Positions 46,336 to 55,253 of a stretch of DNA of 64,000 nt are shown piece after piece; within the stretch, counting starts at the first letter, position 1, and every line of letters begins with the position of its first letter. The notes below the pieces were generated by a model. That model was given only the letters and a program-made list of their open reading frames with translations, ran no database searches and was not told the origin of the DNA. Both the position numbers and the translations under genes were made by a program. Source of the DNA: Thermomonospora echinospora (GTDB lineage Bacteria; Actinomycetota; Actinomycetes; Streptosporangiales; Streptosporangiaceae); NCBI RefSeq assembly GCF_900108175.1, contig NZ_FNVO01000006.1, forward strand, positions 336,670-400,669. The letters are read 5' to 3'.

Positions 46336-47151
46336 TCAGGAGCGCATCAGGCCGTAGCAGGCGATGGATGCGGCGGCCACCACGTTGAGCGAGTCGACGC
46401 CGCGGGCCATCGCGTCGGCGCTCATCGGGATGCACACGGCCTCGTCCGCCGCCTTCAGCCATCGTGAGGACAGCCCATCGCCCTCCGAGCCGAGCAGCAG
46501 CGCGACCCGCTCCCCCGTGACCGCCTTCTCGATGGGCACGGCGGACTGGTCGGGGGTCAGCGCCAGCAGCCGGAACCCCACCTCGCGCAGCTCGCCGAGC
46601 CCGTGGTGCCAGTCGTCCATCCGGGCGTACGGGATCGCGAAGACCGCTCCCATGGACACCTTGACCGCCCGCCGGTACAGCGGGTCCGCGCATCGGGGCG
46701 ACAGCACGACCGCATCCACCCCGAGCGCCGCCGCGCAACGGTAGATCGCCCCCACGTTGCCGTGGTCGACGAGGTCCTCCAGCACCAGCACGCGGCGGGC
46801 CGTCCCGAGCAGCTCGGGCACTGGCGGCAGCGGCTTCCTGGACATGGCGGCCAGTGCGCCGCGGTGCACCGCGAACCCGGCGACGTCCTCCAGCACCCGC
46901 TCGTCGGCCACGTACACCGGGGCGTCCACCCGCTGGAGCAGGTCCGCTAGCGGCTCCGCCCAGCGCCGGGCCATGAGCAGGGACCGCACCGGGTATCCGG
47001 TCTCCACCGCCCGGCGGATGACCTTCTCCCCCTCCGCAATGAACAGCCCGTGCTCGGCCTCCAGGCTCTTGCGCAGTTGTACGTCGCGCAGCCGTACGTA
47101 GTCGGCGAGCCGAGGGTCGGCGGAGTCCTCGACCGGGACCAGACGCACCAT
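46336..47151 (-). CDS. TrmH/SpoU-family RNA 2'-O-methyltransferase
   Basis: About 271 residues. An N-terminal substrate-binding domain (LEAEHGLFIAEGEKVIRRA) leads to the SPOUT knot: motif 1 VLVLEDLVDHGNVGAIYRCA, motif 2 VALLLGSEGDGLS, motif 3 CIPMSADAMARGVDSLNV with VAAASIACY. It methylates the 2'-OH of a ribose in rRNA or tRNA using SAM. This subfamily often modifies 23S rRNA; the exact site cannot be told. Three starts compete (GTG 47175, ATG 47151, GTG 47148); GGAGGA lies nearest 47148-47151. Confidence 0.92.
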   Translation of the reverse strand: MVRLVPVEDSADPRLADYVRLRDVQLRKSLEAEHGLFIAEGEKVIRRAVETGYPVRSLLMARRWAEPLADLLQRVDAPVYVADERVLEDVAGFAVHRGALAAMSRKPLPPVPELLGTARRVLVLEDLVDHGNVGAIYRCAAALGVDAVVLSPRCADPLYRRAVKVSMGAVFAIPYARMDDWHHGLGELREVGFRLLALTPDQSAVPIEKAVTGERVALLLGSEGDGLSSRWLKAADEAVCIPMSADAMARGVDSLNVVAAASIACYGLMRS

Positions 47152-47203
47152 TCCTCCAGTCTGCCGGTCGGTCACCGCTCCCCGTGCATCAGCCCCGCGC
47201 CGA

Positions 47204-48214
47204 TCAGGGCAGGCGGATGTCGGCGAACACCGCGCGATGGTCGCTGCCCGGCAGGTCGTACACCTTCACCTGGCGTACGGCGCAGCGCCGGTCCACCAGC
47301 ACGTGGTCGATGGTCAGCCTGGCCAGTCGCCCCCAGGTGGGGACGAGCCCCTGGCCCGTCCGATCGGCCGCGTCCGCATATCCGCGCGAAAGCACCTGCC
47401 GCAGGGGCGAGTGGTCGAGCGTGGCGTTGTAGTCGCCCGCCAGGATCCGTATCGGCTGCCGCGCGGCGCCGCCGCCATCACTGGCCGGGGGCAGCATCCG
47501 CAGGTCGTGCCGCCATTGCCGGATGGCCGGGCGGGAGATGGGCGGGGGTGGATGCACCGCCGTCACCTCCACCCGGTGCCCGCCGGGCAGGGCGAACTCC
47601 GCCCGTGGCATCGCCATCACCGTGCCGGGCAGCGCGGGGAGGGGGCGCAGCGGGTGACGGGCGTACAGCCCGCTGCCCGCCGCCCCTTCCCTCGGGTCAA
47701 GGACCGCGTGCGGCAGCAGCCGGTTCAGCCCGGCGGCCTCAAGGCGGGCCGCCGCTTCAGGGGTCAGTTCCTGAACGCTCAGCACGTCCACGTCGTGACG
47801 TCGCAGGAGGTCGAGGATCCGTTCCGGTTCGGCCTGCCCGAACAGCAGGTTGGCGGTCAGCACCCGCACCGCCGGGCCGTGGGCGGACGGCTGGTCACCG
47901 GACATCGCGCGCGGCAGCACCGCCGCCGCCAGGCCGACGGCGACGAGCATGCTCCCCGCCAGCGCCCAGCGGTGGCGCACCAGCGCGGCGCAGGCCACGG
48001 GCACCAGAACCGTGGCGGCCACGTACGGGGTGAACGAGATCAGCGGCGTGCTCAGCACCTCCACGCCCGGCAGCCGGTCGGCCCCGGCCAGGCGCGCCAG
48101 CGCCCAGGCGCCCCAGCAGCCCGCCGCCGTCCACGCCACCGCCGCACGCCACCAGTTCACAGGCCGCCCGGCCGGTACGGGCTCGGCCGTCTCCTCGGTG
48201 GCTGCTCCACTCAC
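47204..48214 (-). CDS. membrane-anchored endonuclease/exonuclease/phosphatase-fold protein
   Basis: A 336-residue protein. About three N-terminal hydrophobic helices (RAAVAWTAAGCWGAWALARL, ISFTPYVAATVLVPVACAALV, SMLVAVGLAAAVLP) anchor it. The EEP catalytic domain follows: VRVLTANLLFGQAEPERI, VLSVQELTPEAAARL (catalytic Glu), RILAGDYNATLDHSP (D-x-N), and IDHVLVDRR plus GSDHRAVFADI at the end. It faces outside the cell and could hydrolyse phosphodiesters or nucleic acids there. GTG 48214 has only a weak ribosome site. It is 52 bases downstream, in the opposite convergence, of the TrmH gene. Confidence 0.88.
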   Translation of the reverse strand: MSGAATEETAEPVPAGRPVNWWRAAVAWTAAGCWGAWALARLAGADRLPGVEVLSTPLISFTPYVAATVLVPVACAALVRHRWALAGSMLVAVGLAAAVLPRAMSGDQPSAHGPAVRVLTANLLFGQAEPERILDLLRRHDVDVLSVQELTPEAAARLEAAGLNRLLPHAVLDPREGAAGSGLYARHPLRPLPALPGTVMAMPRAEFALPGGHRVEVTAVHPPPPISRPAIRQWRHDLRMLPPASDGGGAARQPIRILAGDYNATLDHSPLRQVLSRGYADAADRTGQGLVPTWGRLARLTIDHVLVDRRCAVRQVKVYDLPGSDHRAVFADIRLP

Positions 48215-48325
48215 CGGGCACGCTCGAACGCCCGCACGAAAACCCCTGGTCGCCCCACTCTGGCCCCCGTTCTCCGGTCACCGGTCTCACCAGTAGTGAC
48301 GCATCCCACGCCGAGGGAGTTGCCC
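48215..48325. other. short divergent spacer
   Basis: Separates the EEP gene (minus) from a small plus-strand gene. No clear promoter elements were identified. Confidence 0.3.
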
Positions 48326-48469
48326 ATGATCAAATATGGGACTTCTGGTGATGTTCCGGAAGAATCAGGGCGAATCCCAGATATCATCCTCTTTCGGCGC
48401 GTAGCATGCCGAGACACGGTGCGGGAACCGGACGCACGGCCGATCGGGACGAAGCCGTCAGGCGTGTGA
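48326..48469 (+). CDS. small 47-residue hypothetical protein
   Basis: Starts MIKYGTSGDVPEESGRIPDI and continues IILFRRVACRDTVREPDA to a stop at 48469. GAGGGAG lies 6 bases before the ATG, one of the better ribosome sites in the window. The stretch is less GC-rich than flanking DNA. No family is recognised. It is shorter than typical automatic gene-calling limits. Confidence rests on the ribosome site and composition; it could be non-coding. Confidence 0.4.
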   Translation: MIKYGTSGDVPEESGRIPDIILFRRVACRDTVREPDARPIGTKPSGV

Positions 48470-48610
48470 GACGGCACACTCCCTGGGAGCGGCGGGGTCG
48501 TGAGCGGCGCGCGAGCTGCCACGGCGGCCATGCGCACGCCTGTGACCTGCAACGTCGACCGCCTTCACTCTTGGTCACCCCTGCCGGGTACCACTACAGT
48601 GCCGGGGAAC

Positions 48611-48646
48611 ATGGGACGGTTTCTGGTGAAACGAGGACAGCCGTGA
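48611..48646 (+). promoter_or_regulatory. leader mini-ORF overlapping the VWA gene start
   Basis: ATG 48611 opens an 11-codon frame (MGRFLVKRGQP) whose TGA overlaps the GTG start of the VWA gene as GTGA. It may couple translation of the large gene. The upstream ribosome site is weak, so it could also be chance. Confidence 0.3.
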
Positions 48647-51198
48647 GCGGACGTCATCGCAATGACCTGCCGGACGAGCCCGGCGACGGCGGATACGACG
48701 CCTCCACTCCGCCGGTCTTCGGCCCGGCCAACGACGGTTCGTCCGACTGGTTCAGCCCCCGTGAGAGCCAGAACCCTCCCGTCACCCCCAGGGGCGGCGG
48801 TTACGACGTCCCGGACGACCCCCTCGGCGGCCCGGCGAACCGTTCCTCCGGTTACGGCGGGACCCCCGGCTACGGCGGGTCCTCCGAGTACGGCAGGTCC
48901 CCCGGGCACAGCGGGTCCTCGGAGTACGGCAGGTCCCCCGGTTACGGCGAGTCCTCGGAGTACGGCGGATCCTCCGGTTACGGCGGCGGCTCCGGCGGCT
49001 ACCGCGTCCCGGGCGAGCGCGGTGCGGCGGGCGGGATGCCCGGCGGCGCCACCGGCTCGGGTGAGAGCGACATCCCGGACTGGTTCGGCAACACCGCCGA
49101 GCGCCGCCCCGGTTACGGCGCCGGCGGCTTCGGCGGCGCCTCCGACCCGGGCGGGCGCGGATCGGGACGGGCGGCGTACGAATCCGGGAGCCACGGCGGG
49201 GCGGGCGTGCCCGGCGGCTCCCGCGCCGAGGGCTCCTTCGGCGGGCCGACCGGCTCGGCGGGTCCGGCCGGTCACGAGCGCAGGGACGCCCGCGCCCCCT
49301 CCGGGCGCGAGGAGTCGTCCTTCTCCGGTGCCGGTTACGGTGCGTACGACTCCATCAGCAGGTCCGACGGCGGACGGACCGGGGCGGGGGGCTCGGGCCG
49401 TTCAGGCGGCTCGGGTGGCTCGGGCGGCTCGGGCCGTTCCGGCGGCAGCGGCGACTACGAGTACGGGCGGCGCCGCAAGCGCAGCGCGGCCGGGCTGATC
49501 GGGCCGATGGCCGGCGCCGTCGGGCTGGCGCTGCTGCTCGGCGTCGGCGTCTACGCGTTCGCCGGGGCCGGCGGGGGCTGCGACGGGGACGACGCCCTCG
49601 CCCTCGACATCGCGGCAGCGCCGGAGATCGCGCCGGCGATCAGCAAGACGGTCAGCCGCTTCAACGACGCCAAGCACAAGGTCGACGGCAAATGCGTCAA
49701 GGCCGCGGTGCGCTCGGCCGACCCGTCGGTGATCACCACGCTGCTGTCCGGCCAGGGCGTGGAGAGCGGCGGCAACCGGCGCCCCGACGTGTGGATCCCG
49801 GACTCGTCCCTGTGGGTCTCGCTGGTGAGCACGTCCGCCAAGGGCAAGGACAGCGTCCGCCTCACCAGGACCTCGGTCGCGCAGACCCCCATCGTGGTGG
49901 GCATGCCGCAGACCCTGGCGGCGAGCCTGCGCAACCAGGGCGTCATCGCCAACCCGTCCTGGGACAACCTGCTCAACGCGGCCGGCGGCACCACCGGCGG
50001 GGCGGTCACCAAGAACCAGGTGATCCCGGCCGGCAGCGTCCGGCTGTTCGTGCCGGACCCGACCCGCAACGCGGTCGGGATGGGCTCGCTGCTGCTCACC
50101 AACACCCTGCTGGCCAACGACCCCAACCGCGAGGCGATCTTCACCGGGATCGTGCGGACCATGCGGGAGAACACCACCCCGTCGGTCAAGGCCCAGTTCG
50201 CCTCGTTCCGCAAGGACCGCAAGGGCCGCTACCCGATCGCGCTGGCGCCCGAGCAGGCCGTGTGGTCGCACAACCGGGCCGGCCCGGCCGAGCCGGCGGT
50301 CGCGGTGTACCCGACCGAGGGCACCCTGACCATGGACTACCCGCTGGCCGTCACCAGCGGTGAGTCCGCCAAGCAGCAGGCCGCCCGGCTGCTGGAGCAG
50401 GCGGTCAACACCGAGCCCGCCCGCGACGACGTGCGCGGGCTGGGATTCCGGTCGGCCGACGGCAAGGCGCCCACCACGTTCGGCACCAAGACCGGGGTCA
50501 GCCCGCGGCGGCCGCGCCAGCTGCCGGCGCCGCAGCCGGCCGTCGTGCAGCAGATCATGCAGGCGTGGTCCAAGCTGTCGCTGAGCATCCGGATGCTGTC
50601 GGTCATCGACATCTCCGGCTCGATGCTGGAGAAGGTCGACGGCGTGACCCGGATGCAGGCCACCGCGCGGGTGGCGCAGGGCGGGCTGTCGATGATGCCC
50701 AACGACAGCGAGCTGGGCCAGTGGGTGTTCTCCACCGAGGTGGACGGCAGCAAGGACTACAAGGAGATCGTCCCGATGGGGGCGCTGGGCGACCGGATCG
50801 GCTCGGCCACCCGCCGCCAGCTCCTGCTGTCGAGCCTGGGCCAGCTCAAGCCCAAGCCGACCGGCAACACCGGGCTCTACGACACCATCCTGGCCGCCTA
50901 CAAGTACATGGCCGACAGCTATAAGCCGGAGTTCGGCAACTCGATCGTGCTGTTCACCGACGGCGAGAACGACGACGAGAACGGCCCCTCGCTGCGCGAG
51001 ACCCTCTCCCGGCTGGAGAGCATGGTCGACCCCACCCGCCCGGTCCAGGTGATCATGATCGGATTCGGCTCGGGGGTGGACGTCAACGAGCTCAAGCAGA
51101 TCGCCAAGGCCACCCGGGGCAGCGTGTACGTGGCGCAGACCCCCGGTGAGATCCAGCGGATCTTCCTGCAGGCGCTGTCCCGTCGCATCTCGGACTGA
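48643..51198 (+). CDS. VWA and solute-binding-domain membrane protein
   Basis: A 851-residue protein. The first 275 residues are cytoplasmic, disordered and glycine/serine-rich, with YGGSSEYGRSP-type and GSGGSG-type repeats. One TM (LIGPMAGAVGLALLLGVGV) lies near residue 290. Residues about 305-610 resemble a bacterial extracellular solute-binding protein (LDIAAAPEIAPAISKTV, VWIPDSSLWVSLV). A VWA domain ends the protein: VIDISGSMLEKVDG (MIDAS DxSxS) near residue 655, IVLFTDGENDDENG and VIMIGFGSGVDVNEL. It may bind ligands or proteins at the surface. GTG 48643 follows GAGGA by 6 bases. The target is unknown. Confidence 0.85.
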   Translation: MSGRHRNDLPDEPGDGGYDASTPPVFGPANDGSSDWFSPRESQNPPVTPRGGGYDVPDDPLGGPANRSSGYGGTPGYGGSSEYGRSPGHSGSSEYGRSPGYGESSEYGGSSGYGGGSGGYRVPGERGAAGGMPGGATGSGESDIPDWFGNTAERRPGYGAGGFGGASDPGGRGSGRAAYESGSHGGAGVPGGSRAEGSFGGPTGSAGPAGHERRDARAPSGREESSFSGAGYGAYDSISRSDGGRTGAGGSGRSGGSGGSGGSGRSGGSGDYEYGRRRKRSAAGLIGPMAGAVGLALLLGVGVYAFAGAGGGCDGDDALALDIAAAPEIAPAISKTVSRFNDAKHKVDGKCVKAAVRSADPSVITTLLSGQGVESGGNRRPDVWIPDSSLWVSLVSTSAKGKDSVRLTRTSVAQTPIVVGMPQTLAASLRNQGVIANPSWDNLLNAAGGTTGGAVTKNQVIPAGSVRLFVPDPTRNAVGMGSLLLTNTLLANDPNREAIFTGIVRTMRENTTPSVKAQFASFRKDRKGRYPIALAPEQAVWSHNRAGPAEPAVAVYPTEGTLTMDYPLAVTSGESAKQQAARLLEQAVNTEPARDDVRGLGFRSADGKAPTTFGTKTGVSPRRPRQLPAPQPAVVQQIMQAWSKLSLSIRMLSVIDISGSMLEKVDGVTRMQATARVAQGGLSMMPNDSELGQWVFSTEVDGSKDYKEIVPMGALGDRIGSATRRQLLLSSLGQLKPKPTGNTGLYDTILAAYKYMADSYKPEFGNSIVLFTDGENDDENGPSLRETLSRLESMVDPTRPVQVIMIGFGSGVDVNELKQIAKATRGSVYVAQTPGEIQRIFLQALSRRISD

Positions 51199-51355
51199 GC
51201 GGTGCCGGATTTTCGGAGAGGTTGGGCGAAACCGGTGTCAACCGATGGGGCGGCTCGGCCGTCCAGTTAGGTGGGGGCCCGACGGGAGCGGGGCGTCGGG
51301 CCTCCTCTCACGCCATGGGCCGGTGGCACCCCAGTACTGAACGCGGGAGTACGTA

Positions 51356-52927
51356 GTGTCCGGATGGCCGAGTCTCGACCGAAGCGAAGACCAGCGGCTC
51401 GCCGAAGCGCTGGCCGCCGGGGACCTGGACGCGCTGGCGCAGGTCTTCGACGCCTACGCGGCCCGCCTGTACGACTACTGCCACGCCCTGCTGCGGGACC
51501 AGGATGCGGCGTCCGCGGCGCTGCACGACACGCTGCTGGCGGCGTGCGCCCACGCCGGCGGGCTGACCGAGCCGGAACGGCTGCGCGCCTGGCTGTACGC
51601 GCTGGTGCGCAACGAGTGCCTGCGCCGGCTGCACGCCTCTGACGCGCACGGCAACCCCCCGCCGCCCGGCATGGTCGTCGATCCCTATACCGGGGAGAGC
51701 AGGCCGCCGCGGCAGGCGCCGGAGGTCCAGGACGCGTTCCTGGACGAAAGCGACCGGGCCCGGCGGATGGAGCTGCGCCGGCTGGTGCACGGGGCGCTGT
51801 CGGGCCTGGGTGGCCGCCGCCGTGAGGCCCTGGACCTGCTGCTGCGGCACGCCCTGAGCTCCGACGAGGTGGCCGGCGTGCTCGGCCTCAACGAGTCGGA
51901 GGCGGCCGAGCTTGCGGTGGAGGCGCGGGGCCGGCTGGACGAGGCGCTGCTGGTGTCGATCATCGCGCAGGCCCGCCGGTGCCCGGAGGTGTCGGCGCTG
52001 ATGGAGGGGCAGCAGTGGCCCCCGGAGCCGGCGGTCGCCCGCGAGGTGGGCCGGCACCTCGACGACGGCTGCCCGGTGTGCGCCGAGCAGCGTGAGCGCC
52101 GGGTGGCCACCGGGCGGCTGCTGCAGGTCCTGCCGGTGGCGCTGCTGCCGGCCGACCTGCGCGGCGCGGTGCTCGACTCCGCCACCGCCCCCGAGTACGC
52201 CGAGACCCGCGCCGCGATCGCCGAGCAGGCCGAGCCGTTCGACGAGTGGGGCTGGCCGGTGCCGGTGGGACGCTCGGCCTACCGGCCCACCCGTGGGGCC
52301 GGCGGACGCCAGGGGCCGCGGCTGCTGCCCGCGGTGGCCGCCGCCGTCCTGGTCGTCCTGGTGGTGGGCGCCGCGTTCCTGTGGCTGCCAGGCGGGTCCG
52401 GGACCCCGGCCGCCAGTGGTTCCTCCGCGAAGGTCACCGCGTCGGGCGACGATCCCTCGCCGAGCACCACACAGGAGTCGCCGAGCCCCGACGACAGCCC
52501 GTCGCCGACCGTGTCGGTGCCGACGGTGACGCCGTCGTCCGCCAGGCCGGACTCGCCGTCGCCCACCCGGTCGGCCAGCAGGTCGCCCAGCGCCCCCGGC
52601 ACGCTGGCGGTCGGCGGCTGCAGCATCCCCGCGGGCGCCAGTTCCTGCACCATCACCGTGTCTGCCCGCGGCGGCCCGGTCCGTTGGAGCGTCGTCGGCC
52701 GCAGCGGGGTGGTCGCGGTGGGCGGCGGCATCCTGTCCACCGGCCGCTCGGCAACCGTCCGGGCCACCCGCCTCGGCCGGTGCACGGAAAGCGGCTCCGG
52801 CAGCGTCTCGTTCTCCCCCAACGGCACCGCGTCCGTCACCTGGACCTGCCCACCGCCTGACGACCCCGGCCCGGAGGACCCGGGAGAGCCGGAAGAGCCC
52901 GGCGTTCCGCCGGGCCCCCGCGGCTGA
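51356..52927 (+). CDS. ECF-type sigma factor fused to zinc-site, TM and extracellular tail
   Basis: A 523-residue protein. Residues about 15-100 are sigma region 2 (LDALAQVFDAYAARLYDYC, then LRAWLYALVRNECLRRLH) and about 145-190 region 4 (LGGRRREALDLLLRHAL, SSDEVAGVLGLNESEAAELA). The stretch HLDDGCPVCAEQ near residue 235 recalls a zinc anti-sigma motif, though with one extra residue before the first cysteine. One TM (LLPAVAAAVLVVLVVGAAFLWL) is near residue 325-347. A Ser/Pro linker and a cysteine-bearing beta domain (SIPAGASSCTITVSARGG) follow, with a Pro/Glu-rich end. It looks like a sigma factor tethered to the membrane that senses outside signals. GTG has GGGAG 7 bases upstream. Confidence 0.85.
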   Translation: MSGWPSLDRSEDQRLAEALAAGDLDALAQVFDAYAARLYDYCHALLRDQDAASAALHDTLLAACAHAGGLTEPERLRAWLYALVRNECLRRLHASDAHGNPPPPGMVVDPYTGESRPPRQAPEVQDAFLDESDRARRMELRRLVHGALSGLGGRRREALDLLLRHALSSDEVAGVLGLNESEAAELAVEARGRLDEALLVSIIAQARRCPEVSALMEGQQWPPEPAVAREVGRHLDDGCPVCAEQRERRVATGRLLQVLPVALLPADLRGAVLDSATAPEYAETRAAIAEQAEPFDEWGWPVPVGRSAYRPTRGAGGRQGPRLLPAVAAAVLVVLVVGAAFLWLPGGSGTPAASGSSAKVTASGDDPSPSTTQESPSPDDSPSPTVSVPTVTPSSARPDSPSPTRSASRSPSAPGTLAVGGCSIPAGASSCTITVSARGGPVRWSVVGRSGVVAVGGGILSTGRSATVRATRLGRCTESGSGSVSFSPNGTASVTWTCPPPDDPGPEDPGEPEEPGVPPGPRG

Positions 52928-52969
52928 CGGCCGTGCGGCGGGCCCGGTGCCCCGGGCCCGCCGTACGGG

Positions 52970-54049
52970 TCACCAGGGGGAGCCGGTGTCGAGAATGCGG
53001 TGGGCGCGGTCCAGCAGCAGGGGGACCCCGTCGCCGATCTTGTCGAAGCCCTCGCCGACCGTGGCGTTCTGCAGGTAGCGGGCGTGGATGCCCTCCAAGA
53101 TCACCGCGAGCTTGAAGCAGGCGAACGCGACGTAGAAGTCGATGTCCGACAGGTCGAACCCGGTGATCTCGGCGTACCGCTCGGCGAACCGCCGGCGGGT
53201 GAGGAAGCCGGGGGCGGCGGTGACGGTGGCGCCGACCGGCAGCCGGTCGGCGTCGTCGGCCTCCGCCCAGTACACCAGGGTGAGGCCGAGGTCGGACAGC
53301 GGGTCGCCCAGCGTCGACATCTCCCAGTCCACGACCGCGGCGATCTGCGGCCGGGGCTCCAGCAGGGTCAGCGCGTTGTCCAGCCGGTAGTCCCCGTGCA
53401 CCAGGGAGAACCGGCCGTCGGCGGGCAGCCGTTCGCCCAGCCGCGCCACCAGCCGTTCGTAGGCGGGCAGGTCTCGGGAGGCGCCGGTGGCCGCGATGGC
53501 CTCCTGCGAGCGCTCCCACTGCTGTCCCCACCGCTTGAGCTGGCGGGCCATGTAGCCGGCGGGGCGGCCGAAGTCGGCGAGCCCGGCGGCCTCCACGTCC
53601 ACGGTGTGGATCGCGGCGAGCACCTCGGCCAGCCGTTCGCTCAGCTCGCGGGCCTGCTCGGGCGTGACGTCGGCGGCGTCCTCCGCGGTGCGCAGCACCC
53701 GGCCGTCGACATGGTCCATGAGGTAGAACCGGGCGCCGATCACGTCCTCGTCGGAGCAGAACGCCAGCGGCTGCGGCACGGGCACGCCGGTGCCGCCGGC
53801 CAGCGCGGACAGCACCCGGTACTCGCGCGCCATGTCGTGGGCGGTCGGCAGCACGTGTCCCAGCGGGGGGCGGCGCAGCACGATCCGCCGGCCGCCGTCC
53901 AGCGTGATCCCGTAGGTCAGGTTGGACCGGCCACCGGCGATCAGCCGCACTCCGGTGATCCGGCCGCCGCCGGGCAGCGTCCGGTCCAGCCAGGCGGCCA
54001 GCCGGGGCACGTCCACACCGGGAACCTCGGTCGCAAGCTCGCCGCTCAT
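52970..54049 (-). CDS. APH-type phosphotransferase (ACAD10/11-like)
   Basis: A 359-residue kinase-fold protein. AGGRSNLTYGITLDGGRRIVLRRPPLG is split over the nucleotide strand: SNLTYGIT and IVLRRPP (lysine replaced by arginine). RFYLMDHVDGRVL is the hinge; the catalytic loop is LVHGDYRLDN and the DFG-equivalent is AVVDWEMSTLGDP. This subgroup is linked to acyl-CoA dehydrogenases and hydroxyacyl substrates in other bacteria, rather than antibiotic resistance. No acyl-CoA dehydrogenase is next to it here. The start at 54049 has a weak ribosome site. Upstream is a 484-base AT-richer divergent region. Confidence 0.88.
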   Translation of the reverse strand: MSGELATEVPGVDVPRLAAWLDRTLPGGGRITGVRLIAGGRSNLTYGITLDGGRRIVLRRPPLGHVLPTAHDMAREYRVLSALAGGTGVPVPQPLAFCSDEDVIGARFYLMDHVDGRVLRTAEDAADVTPEQARELSERLAEVLAAIHTVDVEAAGLADFGRPAGYMARQLKRWGQQWERSQEAIAATGASRDLPAYERLVARLGERLPADGRFSLVHGDYRLDNALTLLEPRPQIAAVVDWEMSTLGDPLSDLGLTLVYWAEADDADRLPVGATVTAAPGFLTRRRFAERYAEITGFDLSDIDFYVAFACFKLAVILEGIHARYLQNATVGEGFDKIGDGVPLLLDRAHRILDTGSPW

Positions 54050-54533
54050 GAAACCATCCCATCCAGTGGTCGGCCGGGTGCGGCCGGGTGGGCGTGTCCC
54101 GCCCGCCGGGGCGCCCGGCTGCTGTGCTCGCTCATGGCGCTCTATTAGAACGCAACTCGGTTTGCGGGGCGAGAGCCGGGGGTGCCGGGATCGGCCCGCC
54201 GAGCGACCCCAGTAACCTGTTGGCCACTTCCGGACGTAAATCGAAGATTTCCTACACACCCGCTCACCCCCGCCTTCACCTGCGACGACGCACCCGACAC
54301 CGGGGCGGAGCCCGGGAGCGCGCCGGGATTTCCCACCGAATCAGGTGCTTTTCGGAGGGCGGCAGGGTACGCATCAGCGACGACGCATGATCAGAGCGAC
54401 ATCCACCTGACGTTGCATTTGATATGCACCCAACCGGCCATCCGGGCTCTGGCCTGGACTTACCGGTCGGTCTGGGCTAACAACGAAGGATTGGACCATT
54501 CGGGGCTCATCGCCCGATTGGGGGGGACACGCA
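54050..54533. other. long divergent intergenic region, no gene seen
   Basis: Contains promoters for the phosphotransferase (minus) and the amidase-like gene (plus). TAGAACGCAACT at 54146-54157 resembles half of a KstR-like site but lacks the second arm. GGGGGG before GTG 54534 is the ribosome site of the plus-strand gene. No small ORF is convincing. Confidence 0.35.
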
Positions 54534-55223
54534 GTGGCCGACGCATGGCTACCCGGTGCCGGACGTATTCCGGCCGAACTGGACGGCGGACAACTGAAGG
54601 GAGGTGCCCCCAGGGTCGTCTGGTTCACCAGCGAGCACGACCCCCGGTCGGTCTCGGCTCGCTCGGCGGCCCATGATCTGGCCCGCACGGGCCGTCCCGC
54701 CCATCTGGTGTGGAATCCGCACACCGGGGAGATCGTCCAGTTGCTGCCCGCCACCCGCGCCGCCTGCCTGCTGGCCGACCCGGTGCGCGGGGAGGGCCGC
54801 GTCTGCCTACAGATCCTGGTGATCGGGCTGGCCCGTGAGCCGTTCACCGGCGGCCCGCTCAACGGCCTGGACGCCATCATGCGCTGGCTGGACGGCTGGG
54901 GCGTCCCCCGCCGCTGGCCGGCCGGCCCGCCGCTGCCCTCGCCGCAGTCCTACCACTCCGACAGGCAGCGCCGCCCGTGGGCGCGCGGCGGCCACTTCGG
55001 CGCCTCCCAGGTGCCCGAGTGCGTGTTGCCCGACCCCGGAGGGCTGGACATCCACCGCATCACCGGGCAGGACACCCCCGCGGTGGAGATCCCGCGTCCC
55101 CGCCCCCCGGCCGGCCAGCGGACCACCCCCGCCACGCCGGCCGCCTCCGGAGCGCCGCCCCAGGTCCTCCCCCACCGTCTGGCCAGGACCGCCGAGCCCC
55201 TGCTGACTCCAGGCCCGGTCTGA
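54534..55223 (+). CDS. amidase-like peptidoglycan-recognition protein
   Basis: A 229-residue protein. VVWFTSEHDPRSVSARSAA and PAHLVWNPHTGEIVQLLPAT match the core strands of N-acetylmuramoyl-amidase/PGRP folds (the HTGEIVQL block is a PGRP-type strand). HFGASQVPEC corresponds to the end of the substrate groove. No signal peptide is present, so it may be cytoplasmic or exported by another route, or act in a phage-like context. The zinc histidines of amidases are only partly visible, so catalysis is doubtful. GTG has GGGGGG 8 bases upstream. Confidence 0.65.
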   Translation: MADAWLPGAGRIPAELDGGQLKGGAPRVVWFTSEHDPRSVSARSAAHDLARTGRPAHLVWNPHTGEIVQLLPATRAACLLADPVRGEGRVCLQILVIGLAREPFTGGPLNGLDAIMRWLDGWGVPRRWPAGPPLPSPQSYHSDRQRRPWARGGHFGASQVPECVLPDPGGLDIHRITGQDTPAVEIPRPRPPAGQRTTPATPAASGAPPQVLPHRLARTAEPLLTPGPV

Positions 55224-55253
55224 CCGCCCCCCGCCTCCAGGGGGCGGCGCCGG

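Noticed and set aside
54140..54165. KstR-type steroid-response operator upstream of the phosphotransferase gene
   Set aside because: Only one TAGAAC-like half is present; the second inverted arm is missing.
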